Origin: Clostridia bacterium
Lineage (GTDB): Bacteria > Bacillota_A > Clostridia > Christensenellales > Aristaeellaceae
DNA: 53,686 nt
NCBI GenBank assembly: GCA_017517815.1
Contig: JAFWYA010000048.1
Span: forward strand, 1 to 53,686
Direction of reading: 5' to 3'
The translations under genes were made by a program, and so were the position numbers. A model generated the notes under the pieces. That model was not told the DNA's origin, made no database searches, and saw only the letters and a program-made list of their open reading frames with translations. Each line of letters starts with the position of its first letter. Position 1 is the first letter of the stretch. Below, one piece after another: positions 17,604 through 26,049 of this stretch.

Positions 17604-19415
17604 ATGGAACTTTGGGACGCTCTGGACAAAAACGGCAATCTGACCGGCCAAATGCTGGTGCGCGGCGAGCCCGTGCCGGACGGACTGTATCATCTGGTGG
17701 TTTCTGTCTTGGTGCGCCATACGGACGGCACCTTTCTGCTCATGCGGCGCGATTACAACAAGGAAGGCTGGCCGGGCGTGTTTGAAGCCACCGCCGGCGG
17801 CAGCGCAGTGGCTGGCGAAGAAAGCCTGACCGCTGCCAAACGTGAACTGGCAGAAGAAACCGGCATCACGCGCGGTGATTTCAGTCCGCTGTATTTTGAC
17901 CGCGGCCAGCATGCCATCTACCATGGCTATCTGTGCGACACCGACTGGCCCAAGGATCAGATCACCCTGCAGGAGGGGGAAACGGTCGAGTACCGCTGGG
18001 TGACGGCCGATGAACTGCGCGCAATGATGGACGTACGGCCCTTTGAAGTGGTGGTGCAGGTTGGCGCCCGCGCATGGCTGGACGGCGCTCCTGCGCCGGT
18101 ACATCTGAACAGCACGCGCGTACAGCTGGCCACGCGCACGCTGGAGGCCGGAAGTGTCACCGCACACAAAGGCGCACGCAGGCCGGTGTGGCACCTGGCG
18201 CCGCAGGCCAACTGGATGAACGATCCCAACGGCTGCATCTTTTATCAGGGCAAATATCATGCCTTCTGGCAGTGCAATCCCTATGCGCCGCGCTGGAGCA
18301 GCATGCACTGGGCGCATGCCGTGAGCGAAGATCTGATCCACTGGACTTATCTGCCCGTGGCTCTTGCGCCCGATCAGCCCTATGATGACGACATCGGCGG
18401 CGGATGCTTCTCCGGCAGCGCCATTGAAAAGGACGGACGGCTGTATTTGATGTACACCGGCGTAAAGGACAGGCGTCAGGCTCAGTGTCTGGCATCGTCG
18501 GCTGATGGCATCACTTTTGAAAAAGAGGCTCTCAACCCGCTCATTCCCGGGCCGCCCGAAGGACACTCTCCCGGCTTCCGCGACCCCAAAGTGCTGAAAC
18601 ATAACGGCTGCTATTATGTGCTGGTGGGATCCTCCAAAGACGGCGACGGCTGCGCGGTGCTTTACCGCTCGGGCGATCTGCTGAACTGGTCGTATGTCGG
18701 CGTGGCTGCCAAGTCCAACGGGCAGTACGGCGACATGTGGGAATGCCCCGATCTGTTCCAACTGGACGGCAAGTGGGTCATGACCGTATGCCCCATGCAC
18801 ATGGAAAGGTGTATCACCCGTTACTTTGTGGGCGAAATGGATTTCGATACCGGCGTATTCACCAAAGAAGCCGAAGGCACGCTGGACATGGGATGGGAGT
18901 ACTACGCGCCGCAAACCTTCCAGCACACAGGAGACACGCGTATCCAGATCGCATGGCAGGGGCACTGGGACTGGATGCCCTTTGCCTGCCCCCCTTCCAC
19001 CGAAGAAGAGGGCTGGCGCTGGAGCATGGCCATTCCCCGCATTTTGTGGCTGGATGATACGCTGCACATCCGCTGCCGCCCAGTGGATGCCATCCATAAC
19101 CTGCCTGATGAAAACGGCGCATACGTCCGCCGCTTCCGTTTTGATCAGCCGGTCACCCTTTGGCCGCGCGGACGCGAAGGTGAGAATCTGTATGTGAAGG
19201 TCGATCCTGCACAGCATCTGCTGGAAATCGCCCGCCGCCTGCCCGGGCAGCAGGCGTGGGACGCGAAACGCTATTCCCTTTCTGAAGACGTACCGGATGT
19301 GACCATCATTGCCGACCGCAACGCTGTGGATATGTTTGCCGACGGCGGACGGCTGGCGTTCTCCTGCTGCGACAACGACCCCGGCGAAGGTATACTCATC
19401 ACCCCGGGCGCATAA
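17604..19415 (+). CDS. Fusion of a Nudix hydrolase and a GH32 beta-fructosidase
   Basis: This single open frame encodes 603 residues in two parts. Residues 1-165 are a Nudix domain of the IDI-like kind with a complete Nudix box: Gly66, Glu72, Arg80-Glu81, Glu84-Glu85, Gly87. Residues about 190-603 are a full glycoside hydrolase family 32 enzyme: WMNDPNG (204-210, nucleophile Asp207), Arg326-Asp327-Pro328 (transition-state stabiliser), and Glu380-Cys381 (acid/base). The C-terminal beta-sandwich is present, with the typical DMFADGG segment. GH32 enzymes split sucrose, sucrose 6-phosphate, inulin or levan. No signal peptide is seen, so it acts inside the cell. A GGAGG box precedes the ATG. The role of the Nudix part, and whether both parts are active, are unknown. 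Confidence 0.9.
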   Translation: MELWDALDKNGNLTGQMLVRGEPVPDGLYHLVVSVLVRHTDGTFLLMRRDYNKEGWPGVFEATAGGSAVAGEESLTAAKRELAEETGITRGDFSPLYFDRGQHAIYHGYLCDTDWPKDQITLQEGETVEYRWVTADELRAMMDVRPFEVVVQVGARAWLDGAPAPVHLNSTRVQLATRTLEAGSVTAHKGARRPVWHLAPQANWMNDPNGCIFYQGKYHAFWQCNPYAPRWSSMHWAHAVSEDLIHWTYLPVALAPDQPYDDDIGGGCFSGSAIEKDGRLYLMYTGVKDRRQAQCLASSADGITFEKEALNPLIPGPPEGHSPGFRDPKVLKHNGCYYVLVGSSKDGDGCAVLYRSGDLLNWSYVGVAAKSNGQYGDMWECPDLFQLDGKWVMTVCPMHMERCITRYFVGEMDFDTGVFTKEAEGTLDMGWEYYAPQTFQHTGDTRIQIAWQGHWDWMPFACPPSTEEEGWRWSMAIPRILWLDDTLHIRCRPVDAIHNLPDENGAYVRRFRFDQPVTLWPRGREGENLYVKVDPAQHLLEIARRLPGQQAWDAKRYSLSEDVPDVTIIADRNAVDMFADGGRLAFSCCDNDPGEGILITPGA

Positions 19416-19457
19416 ACTGCAGTACTCCCCCGCAATCTCATCCAAGGAGGCAGCCGG

Positions 19458-19712
19458 ATGACGCTGAGCGAGCTGCGCACCAAAGAGGTGATCGACGTGC
19501 AGGACGGCAAGCGCCTTGGCCGTGTGATGGATCTGGAATTCTGCGTGTCCGACAGCCGCATCACAGCGCTGGTGGTGCCAGCTGAAACCTCGTTCATCCA
19601 AAGCCTGCGCGGCGAAAAATGCGGCATGGTGATCCCCTGGGAAAACATACGCCGCATTGGCGACGACGTGATCCTGGTCGCTGTGCCGGAAAGCTGCTCA
19701 CACAACTGGTGA
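19458..19712 (+). CDS. YlmC/YmxH family PRC-barrel protein
   Basis: This small 84-residue PRC-barrel protein is of the YlmC/YmxH family, annotated in clostridia and bacilli as sporulation-associated. The hallmark opening LRTKEVIDVQDGKRLGRV and the C-terminal IPWENIRRIGDDVILV fit the family. The biochemical function is unknown. An AAGGAGG box lies before the ATG, 42 nt after the fusion gene. It points to an endospore-forming host. Confidence 0.85.
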   Translation: MTLSELRTKEVIDVQDGKRLGRVMDLEFCVSDSRITALVVPAETSFIQSLRGEKCGMVIPWENIRRIGDDVILVAVPESCSHNW

Positions 19713-19718
19713 AAAGCC

Positions 19719-19747
19719 TTGCGCCCCCGTCTCAAAATTGCTATAAT
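19719..19747 (+). promoter_or_regulatory. Promoter of nrdR-dapF
   Basis: TTGCGC (19719-19724) and TATAAT (19742-19747) are 17 bp apart, about 40 nt before the nrdR ATG. Confidence 0.7.
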
Positions 19748-19788
19748 GACAGCAATCTTTGTCCACATTACCAAAGGAGGATGCGTGC

Positions 19789-20259
19789 ATGCGTTGCCAG
19801 CACTGCGGTTATCCTGACAGCCGCGTTATTGATTCCCGCCCCACGGAGGAGGGCAGCGCCATTCGCCGCCGCCGCGAATGCCTGCACTGCGGCCGCCGTT
19901 TTACCACCTATGAAAAAATCGAAACTTCGCCGGTGATGATCGTCAAAAAGGACATGCGCCGCGAGGCCTTCAATGCCGACAAGATCAAGCGCGGCATCAT
20001 GCATGCCTGCCAGAAGCGCCCCGTGAGCATGAACGATATCGAAGCCATCGTTGAAAAGGTGGAAAAGCTGGTGCATTCCACCGGCGACGGCGAATATTCC
20101 TCCCGCCTGATCGGCGAAGCTGTGATGGACGAGCTCAAGCTTCTGGACGAAGTGGCCTATGTGCGCTTTGCATCGGTCTACCGCCAGTTCACCGACGTGA
20201 GCAGCTTTATGGACGAGCTCAACAAACTGGTGCTGGAAGGCAAGGCACGGCAGGATTAA
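19789..20259 (+). CDS. nrdR: Transcriptional repressor NrdR
   Basis: NrdR represses ribonucleotide reductase genes in response to ATP/dATP. The protein has 157 residues with an N-terminal zinc ribbon (Cys3, Cys6, Cys31, Cys34) and an ATP-cone domain at about 49-139. The ATG at 19789 is chosen because the zinc ribbon begins there and AAAGGAGG lies upstream; the frame extends 10 codons further but without a good site. NrdR boxes were not found in this window, so its targets are elsewhere. Confidence 0.96.
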   Translation: MRCQHCGYPDSRVIDSRPTEEGSAIRRRRECLHCGRRFTTYEKIETSPVMIVKKDMRREAFNADKIKRGIMHACQKRPVSMNDIEAIVEKVEKLVHSTGDGEYSSRLIGEAVMDELKLLDEVAYVRFASVYRQFTDVSSFMDELNKLVLEGKARQD

Positions 20260-20277
20260 CAGAAAGCAGGTGACACG

Positions 20278-21117
20278 ATGCGCTTTACCAAAATGGAAGG
20301 CATCGGCAACGATTACGTATACGTCAACGCCTTTGAGGAGCGCATTTCCAATCCGTCCGAGCTGGCCGTGCGCATCAGCCGCCAGCATTTCGGCTGCGGC
20401 TCCGACGGGCTGATCCTCATCAAGCCCAGCCAAATCGCTGATTTCCAGATGGAAATGTACAACAACGACGGCAGCTATTCCGAAATGTGCGGCAACGGCA
20501 TCCGCTGCGTGGCCAAGTACTGCCACGACCGCGGGCTTACCGACAAGACGGAATTCACTATTGAATCCGGCGGGCAGATCAAGGTAATGCATCTGAACCT
20601 TGCTCCCGACGGCACCACCGAAAGCGTACGCGTTGACATGGGCATGCCTGAACTGGACGGCGCGAAGATCCCTTCCCGCGCTGTCGGCAATCCTGTCATC
20701 AACCATCAGATCGCGCTGGGCGGCAAGACCTATTCGTTCACGCTGGTCAGCATGGGCAATCCCCATGCCGTGTGCTTTGTGGACGATCCCGACACTGCGC
20801 CCGTCACCACCGACGGTCCTGTGCTGGAGTGTCATCCGGACTTCCCCGCCAAGGCCAACATCGAATTTGTGCAGATCATCGACCGCACCCACGCCCGCAT
20901 GCGCGTGTGGGAGCGCGGCACCGGCGAAACCCTCGCCTGCGGCACCGGTGCGTGCGCTGTGCTGGTCGCCTGCGTGCTCAACGGTTTTTGCGACCGCGAG
21001 GCCGACATCACCCTGCCCGGCGGCACCCTGCACATCCAGTGGGCCGACGACAACCACATCTACATGACCGGGCCGGCCACCTTCGTATATGACGGCGTGT
21101 GGCTGCAGGAGGTGTAA
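20278..21117 (+). CDS. dapF: Diaminopimelate epimerase
   Basis: It interconverts LL- and meso-diaminopimelate, the precursor of lysine and of peptidoglycan. The protein has 279 residues with the two catalytic cysteines Cys71 (MCGNGIRC) and Cys221 (ACGTGAC). It starts 18 nt after nrdR with an AGAAAGCAGG ribosome site, so the two are co-transcribed. No other dap gene is in the window. Confidence 0.97.
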   Translation: MRFTKMEGIGNDYVYVNAFEERISNPSELAVRISRQHFGCGSDGLILIKPSQIADFQMEMYNNDGSYSEMCGNGIRCVAKYCHDRGLTDKTEFTIESGGQIKVMHLNLAPDGTTESVRVDMGMPELDGAKIPSRAVGNPVINHQIALGGKTYSFTLVSMGNPHAVCFVDDPDTAPVTTDGPVLECHPDFPAKANIEFVQIIDRTHARMRVWERGTGETLACGTGACAVLVACVLNGFCDREADITLPGGTLHIQWADDNHIYMTGPATFVYDGVWLQEV

Positions 21118-21130
21118 TTAGACGATTTTT

Positions 21131-21174
21131 CGCGAGAGGGGCGCTTCTTTTGAAAAAGAAGCGCCCCTCTCGCG
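21131..21174. repeat. 20-bp perfect palindrome downstream of dapF
   Basis: Bases 21131-21150 and 21155-21174 are fully complementary (CGCGAGAGGGGCGCTTCTTT in the left arm) around a TGAA loop. A T5 run lies before rather than after it on the plus strand, so it is not a classical terminator. The sequence looks like the dispersed palindromes common in gut clostridia, but I cannot test that here. Confidence 0.7.
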
Positions 21175-21207
21175 CTCTCCCCTGAAGAAAACCACCATTA
21201 TACGCTT

Positions 21208-21238
21208 ATCAAAAAGCCGAATGTTATGGCTTTTTGAT
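21208..21238 (+). terminator. Hairpin with T-rich arm between dapF and the ABC importer
   Basis: ATCAAAAAGCC (21208-21218) and GGCTTTTTGAT (21228-21238) pair over 11 bp, followed by TTTTAAATTG. It works as a probable terminator in the plus direction and possibly in both. Confidence 0.65.
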
Positions 21239-21252
21239 TTTTAAATTGCATT

Positions 21253-21306
21253 TATTTGAAACAAATATAGTTTTTTGTTGTTTTTCCTTTGACATACAGA
21301 TATAAT
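21253..21306 (+). promoter_or_regulatory. Promoter and possible operator of the carbohydrate ABC importer
   Basis: TATAAT (21301-21306) is preceded at 17 bp by TTGTTT (21278-21283). A TATTTG-AAA-CAAATA inverted repeat (21253-21267) just upstream may be an operator. A TTGACA at 21290-21295 is only 5 bp from the -10 box and is therefore not its -35. Confidence 0.6.
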
Positions 21307-21366
21307 AAGAGCATCAAAGTGCGCATCGCCGCGCAGAACGAAAAAACTTCATAAGGAGGTAGCACC

Positions 21367-22887
21367 ATGAAGAAGTTCCTCGCGCTGCTTCTCGCCGCCA
21401 TGATGATCCTGTCTCTGGTTCCCGCCATGGCTGCCGAAGCTCCCATCACCATCTCTCTGTACTACTCCGACAACTCCACCCTGCCTTTCCGTGCGGACTG
21501 GCCGGCGCTGAAGGCCATTCAGGAAAAGTACAATGTTGTTCTCAACATTGAGCCCATTCCGATCGCCGACTACACCACCAAGGTTGGTCTGGCCCTGAGC
21601 ACCGGCGAAAACGCCCCCGACGTCATCCTGGGCACCAGCACTGCCGGCCAGAACGCCTCTCTGGCGCTCAACGGTGCTGCCGTGGCCATCAGCGATTACG
21701 CTGACTGGACCCCCAACTTCAACGCCCGCGTTGCTGAGTTTGCGCTGGAAGACGACGTTGAGCAGCTCAAGCTGGGCGACGGCAAGCGTTACTATCTGCC
21801 CCAGCTGTACGACAAGCCCTTCTATGACGGCGGATTGATCCTGCGCGAGGATTATCTGGAAGCCAAGGGCTTTGCCGCTCCCAAGACCTTCGATGATCTG
21901 TACGAGATCCTCAAGGCCTACAAGGCTGACTATCCGGATTCCCTGCCCCTGACCACCATCGTGGCTCCCCGTGTTCTGTACCGCATGACCATGCCTTCCT
22001 GGGGCGTGTCTCTTGGCCTGAACGCCGCCACCGGCACCAGCGTGCTTAGCTGGGATTATGAAAAGGGCGAGTACTTCGCCGGCGCCATCAGCGAGCAGTA
22101 CAAGCAGTATGTGACCTTCTTCAACAAGCTGTATGAAGAAGGCCTGCTGGATCCTGAAATGACTCAGGACGCCACCCTTACCTCCCAGAAGCTGGCCACC
22201 GGCAAGGCCATGGCTACCTACGGCTACTATGACCAGATCGGCGGCTGGACCCAGGGCAGCGAGATCGAAGGCTTCAAGCTGAACATGTATCCCGTGCTCG
22301 AGGGCCCCGGCGGCGCTCATCACCAGCCCAAGAATTCCACCGGCGGCGGCATCATGTTCCCCATCGGCACCGCCAAGCGCGCCGATTTCGAACAGGTCGT
22401 CCGCAAGATCGACGAAATCTTCTTCTCCGAAGAAGCTGCCAAGATCTGGTGCATCGGCATGGAAGGCACCACCTACACCATGAACGGCGAAACCATCGTT
22501 TACGCCGATGAAATCACCTCTTCCGCCGACGGCATCTACAAGTACATGCAGAATGCCTACGGCTGCGGCTGCGACGGATTGCAGCTGGTATGGTACAACG
22601 CCCGCGAGATGACCAAGTATGACGAAAACTACGCCGCCATCAACGCTGCGGTTGCCGCCATGCCCAACGCCATCCAGTACATCCCCGCCACGCCTTCCTT
22701 CGACGACCTCACCGCTGAGGATGCTGCTCTGCTGCAGACCACCCTGGCCGACGCCTGGGAAGTCTGGAACGACGCCTTCCTCACCGGCAAGAAGGACATC
22801 GACGCCGAGTGGGACGCCTACGTCCAGGATCTGAAGGACAAGGGCATCGAGCAGTTCTGCGAGATCTACAACACCTACAAGAAGTAA
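21367..22887 (+). CDS. Carbohydrate ABC transporter substrate-binding protein
   Basis: This extracellular binding protein of 506 residues is of the large (family 1, LplA/LipO-like) type, which captures oligosaccharides for a CUT1 importer. A signal peptide is clear (MKKFLALLLAAMMILSLVP, then AMA-A), but there is no lipobox cysteine, unusual for a Gram-positive-type binding protein. The mature protein begins EAPITISLYYSDN. An AAGGAGG box precedes the ATG. It is followed by a terminator-like hairpin and two permease genes, which fits an excess of binding protein over permease. The sugar is not identifiable. Confidence 0.88.
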   Translation: MKKFLALLLAAMMILSLVPAMAAEAPITISLYYSDNSTLPFRADWPALKAIQEKYNVVLNIEPIPIADYTTKVGLALSTGENAPDVILGTSTAGQNASLALNGAAVAISDYADWTPNFNARVAEFALEDDVEQLKLGDGKRYYLPQLYDKPFYDGGLILREDYLEAKGFAAPKTFDDLYEILKAYKADYPDSLPLTTIVAPRVLYRMTMPSWGVSLGLNAATGTSVLSWDYEKGEYFAGAISEQYKQYVTFFNKLYEEGLLDPEMTQDATLTSQKLATGKAMATYGYYDQIGGWTQGSEIEGFKLNMYPVLEGPGGAHHQPKNSTGGGIMFPIGTAKRADFEQVVRKIDEIFFSEEAAKIWCIGMEGTTYTMNGETIVYADEITSSADGIYKYMQNAYGCGCDGLQLVWYNAREMTKYDENYAAINAAVAAMPNAIQYIPATPSFDDLTAEDAALLQTTLADAWEVWNDAFLTGKKDIDAEWDAYVQDLKDKGIEQFCEIYNTYKK

Positions 22888-22901
22888 AACATGCTTCTTT
22901 C

Positions 22902-22940
22902 GCGGGATGTTCGGATTTCTCCGGGCATCCCGCCCTTTTT
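22902..22940 (+). terminator. Attenuating hairpin between binding protein and permeases
   Basis: GCGGGATG (22902-22909) and CATCCCGC (22926-22933) with an inner CGG/CCG pairing are followed by CCTTTTT. This is probably a leaky terminator lowering permease expression. Confidence 0.75.
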
Positions 22941-22982
22941 ACCTTATCAAAACACTATTACCATCATGGGGGAATGTAGCTC

Positions 22983-23933
22983 ATGAAAGCAAAAAAGACC
23001 ACAACACCCATGGCGCAGAAGACCACGTGGAAGAGGTATTTGGGGCAGTATTGGCAGTTCTATGCCATGCTGCTTTTGCCGCTGGCTTACTTTATTTTGT
23101 TCAAGTACGTCCCCATGTTCGGCAATATTCTGGCCTTCCGCCGTTTCAGACCGCTCACAGGTCCCTACGGCGTCAGCTGGGTAGGCCTGCGTTATTTCAA
23201 GCAGTTCCTGGGGCAGCCCCAGTTCTGGAATGCGTTCCGCAACACCCTCACCCTGTCCGCCATCAATCTGGTGGTCAACTTCCCTATTCCCATTATTTTT
23301 GCCATTCTGCTCAACGAGCTGCAGTCGCTTAAGTTCAAAAAGCTGGTGCAGACCGTCAGTTATATGCCCCGCTTTATTTCCACTGTAGTCGTCATCTCCA
23401 TCCTGACCGAGCTGCTTTCCCCCTCCAGCGGCATGATCACCCGCCTGCTGAAGAACTGGTTTGGTCTGGCGCCTGTTTATTATATGAATGAACCGCAGTA
23501 TTTCCGCTTCCTGTACGTGCTTACCGATGCATGGCAGTATACCGGCTGGACGGCCATTGTGTATCTGGCTGCCATCACCGGCATTTCCAACGATATGTTC
23601 GAAGCGGCGCGCATCGACGGTGCCAACCGCTTCCAGCAGATCATCTACGTCACCATTCCCACCATCCTGCCCACCATCATGATCATGTTCATCCTCAAGG
23701 TGGGCAACCTGCTGTCACTCGGCTTTGAAAAGGTGCTGCTGATGTACACGCCCTCCAACTCCATCGTCAGCGACATCATCGACACCTATGTGTACCGCAT
23801 GGGTCTGCAGTCCAGCACCAATCAATACTCCTATGCGACGGCCATCGGCCTGTTCAGCGGTGTAATCGGCCTGATTCTGGTGTCGTCCTCCAACTTCCTC
23901 AGCCGTCGCCTCACCGGCGAGAGCATTTATTAA
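22983..23933 (+). CDS. Carbohydrate ABC transporter permease, LplB-like
   Basis: This inner-membrane permease subunit of a CUT1 importer has 316 residues and six predicted spans. The EAA-type loop is AARIDGANRFQQIIYVTIPTI, near residues 205-225. The YFILFKYVPMFGNILAFR opening is typical of the LplB group. It forms a heterodimer with the next gene's product. No ATPase gene is adjacent; this group commonly borrows a shared MsmX-type ATPase encoded elsewhere. Confidence 0.92.
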   Translation: MKAKKTTTPMAQKTTWKRYLGQYWQFYAMLLLPLAYFILFKYVPMFGNILAFRRFRPLTGPYGVSWVGLRYFKQFLGQPQFWNAFRNTLTLSAINLVVNFPIPIIFAILLNELQSLKFKKLVQTVSYMPRFISTVVVISILTELLSPSSGMITRLLKNWFGLAPVYYMNEPQYFRFLYVLTDAWQYTGWTAIVYLAAITGISNDMFEAARIDGANRFQQIIYVTIPTILPTIMIMFILKVGNLLSLGFEKVLLMYTPSNSIVSDIIDTYVYRMGLQSSTNQYSYATAIGLFSGVIGLILVSSSNFLSRRLTGESIY

Positions 23934-23946
23934 GGAGGTAGCCGAA

Positions 23947-24840
23947 ATGACGACGATCGCTGCGGCCAGCCAAAAGAATCGCATTCGTGAACGCAGTCTG
24001 GTGCTTGACATCGTGATCTATCTGGTCATGCTGTTTGCACTCATCGTGTGCGTGGTTCCGTTCCTCTACATCATCGCGATGTCCTTCTCCTCCTCTGAGG
24101 CTATTTTGAACAACAAGGTTTCGCTGTGGCCGGTTGGCTTTACGCTGGAGGCCTATCAGCAAATTGTGGAGTATCCCAATTTCTTCATTGCTTACGGCAA
24201 CACCCTCATCTACACCTTCTGCGGCACCCTGTTTGCGCTTACGATGATGGTGCTGTTTGCCTATCCGCTGAGCAAAAACTTCCTGCGCGGCCAAAGCTTT
24301 CTGATGAAGCTGGTGGTCTTTTCGATGTTTTTCTCCGGTGGCCTCATCCCCAATTACCTGCTCATTTCCTCGCTGGGGCTGACAGGCACGCGCTTTGCCA
24401 TGCTCATTCCTTTCGCCATCAACCAGTTTAACCTGATCATCCTCATCAACTTCTTCAAATCGCTGCCCGGCGAGATTGAAGAGGCTGCGCTCATCGATGG
24501 CCTGAACTGGTTTGGCATTCTCATCAAAATCGTGCTGCCGCTGTCGGGCGCAGCGCTGGCGACGGTGGGTCTGTACACGGCAGTATTCTTCTGGAACGAC
24601 TGGTTCTACGGATTGATCTACCTCAACTCCTCCCAGTACCCGGTCATGCTGCTTTTGCGCAACATCGTTAACGGCACCACCATGGTGGGCGACGCCGGCG
24701 GCGTGGGCGAAAAGGCCTCTGTTGCCATTGCCGTCAAGTCCGCCGTTATCATCACCTCCACCCTGCCCATCATTCTGCTCTACCCCTTCCTGCAGAAGTA
24801 TTTCGTCAAAGGCATGACCGTTGGCGCGGTCAAGGGCTGA
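23947..24840 (+). CDS. Carbohydrate ABC transporter permease, YtcP-like
   Basis: This is the second permease of the importer: 297 residues, six spans, and an EAA loop EEAALIDGLNWFGILIKIVLP near residue 180. The C-terminus ends FVKGMTVGAVKG, a characteristic ending of the YtcP/AraQ group. It starts 13 nt after the first permease with an AAGGAGG site. The three genes form one transport operon. Confidence 0.93.
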   Translation: MTTIAAASQKNRIRERSLVLDIVIYLVMLFALIVCVVPFLYIIAMSFSSSEAILNNKVSLWPVGFTLEAYQQIVEYPNFFIAYGNTLIYTFCGTLFALTMMVLFAYPLSKNFLRGQSFLMKLVVFSMFFSGGLIPNYLLISSLGLTGTRFAMLIPFAINQFNLIILINFFKSLPGEIEEAALIDGLNWFGILIKIVLPLSGAALATVGLYTAVFFWNDWFYGLIYLNSSQYPVMLLLRNIVNGTTMVGDAGGVGEKASVAIAVKSAVIITSTLPIILLYPFLQKYFVKGMTVGAVKG

Positions 24841-24858
24841 TAAACAACTGTTTTTTCG

Positions 24859-24892
24859 CATCACCCCATCGCCTGCAGGCGGTGGGGTGATG
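24859..24892. repeat. 15-bp hairpin after the ABC permease genes
   Basis: CATCACCCCATCGCC (24859-24873) pairs with GGCGGTGGGGTGATG (24878-24892) apart from one G-T wobble, with a TGCA loop. A T6 run lies before it and none after it. It directly abuts the -35 box of the next promoter. Confidence 0.65.
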
Positions 24893-24922
24893 TTGACTTT
24901 ACCGGGTGTTCTCCATTATAAT
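24893..24922 (+). promoter_or_regulatory. Promoter of the yybS-like/rplI/dnaB group
   Basis: TTGACT (24893-24898) and TATAAT (24917-24922) are 18 bp apart, 32 bp before the yybS-like start. Confidence 0.75.
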
Positions 24923-24954
24923 GAAAGGTACTCAACCGGGAAGGAGGGCGCGGC

Positions 24955-26028
24955 ATGGAGGGCATTCAGCTCAAACCCAGAAAGGCGCAGATCATGGTCA
25001 TGACCATTGGTCTGGGTATTCTGTGCGGGTTGTCGCTCGCTGCGCCTGTTACCGGGCTGGCCGCTGCCATTCTGGTGCCGCTGTTCGCCTGCCCGCTGGT
25101 GGGACGCAAGGAGGAATGGCTGGCGTGGCTGACAGCAGCTGCCCCGACTGTTGGGGCAATGCTGGAGGGCTTTTCTGCGATCTATGCCGGATGTCTGCTC
25201 TTGCCCGGCATGCTGCCGCTGCTGGCGACCCGTTTGCTCAAGCCCAAGCAGCGCACAGGCCCGCGCGGAATCCTTCTGTATACCGGCATCACTGCCGCAG
25301 CGCTCACGCTGTGCGCCGCCTGTATCACATGGCTGCTTGGCGGACCCATCGGGCAAACCCTACCCATTTGCGTTACAGAGTTCATTGCCCGAATGAAAAA
25401 CCCCGGACTGGTGCTGTACCGGCTGGCTGCATCGGGCCTGTTGACGCTGCCGGAAAACTACGGTCATTCAGATCTTTTGTCTCACCTGCTGGAGCCTGCA
25501 CTTGTGCAGCAGATGCTGATGTCACTGCGGCTGACGCTTGAAAAAATGCTGGGGTATTACCTGCCCTATGGCTTTGTGCAGATCAGCCTGCTCGCCGGGC
25601 TGTTTACCGCGCTTCGTACCGAGCATGCCCATGGCGTGATGTTGGTCATCGAGGCAAACGCTGCCAAACCCAGCGAACGTCGTGCGCGCGTACTGCCGCC
25701 GCCAGGCTTTCGTCATCTGACGCTGCCAAATGGGCTTCGCCGGGCCGTATATATCATGTGGGCGCTGGCGCTGATTCTCATCAGTGGCACAAATTCACTG
25801 GCCGCTACGGTTGGAATGCTGTTTTTCAGCCTGTGCAGCGCACTTTTGCAGCTCAACGGTGCAGCAGTCGGCGTGTACATGTTTGGCAACCGGCATCCGG
25901 ACCACATTGTTCTCATTGGGATCATCATAGGGATCATCTACGCTGTTTCACCCATGGCGCTGATGATTATCGGCGTTTCAGACACAATTTTGCATTACCG
26001 TACCAAAAAGTCCGATAAGACGGACTGA
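24955..26028 (+). CDS. YybS-like (DUF2232) membrane protein
   Basis: This integral membrane protein of 357 residues has about eight hydrophobic spans. Its place immediately before rplI and dnaB matches Bacillus yybS, where the order is yybS-gdpP-rplI-dnaC. The short soluble stretch around residues 225-255 and the closing AVSPMALMIIGVSDTILHYR region fit the DUF2232 family. Its function is not established. The cyclic-di-AMP phosphodiesterase gene gdpP, usually in between, is absent. The assignment rests more on context and topology than on motifs. Confidence 0.75.
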   Translation: MEGIQLKPRKAQIMVMTIGLGILCGLSLAAPVTGLAAAILVPLFACPLVGRKEEWLAWLTAAAPTVGAMLEGFSAIYAGCLLLPGMLPLLATRLLKPKQRTGPRGILLYTGITAAALTLCAACITWLLGGPIGQTLPICVTEFIARMKNPGLVLYRLAASGLLTLPENYGHSDLLSHLLEPALVQQMLMSLRLTLEKMLGYYLPYGFVQISLLAGLFTALRTEHAHGVMLVIEANAAKPSERRARVLPPPGFRHLTLPNGLRRAVYIMWALALILISGTNSLAATVGMLFFSLCSALLQLNGAAVGVYMFGNRHPDHIVLIGIIIGIIYAVSPMALMIIGVSDTILHYRTKKSDKTD

Positions 26029-26049
26029 ACCATAAAGGAGGTTACTCTT

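Noticed and set aside
15540..19601. A 1353-codon open frame on the minus strand opposite rfbA, rfbB and the Nudix-GH32 gene
   Set aside because: The plus-strand genes have full family motifs and ribosome sites. The minus frame is rich in His, Gln, Val and Ala in the pattern produced by GC-rich antisense codons, has no recognisable domain, and crosses several gene borders.
21290..21306. TTGACA as the -35 box of the carbohydrate importer
   Set aside because: It is only 5 bp from the TATAAT box; TTGTTT at 17 bp fits better.
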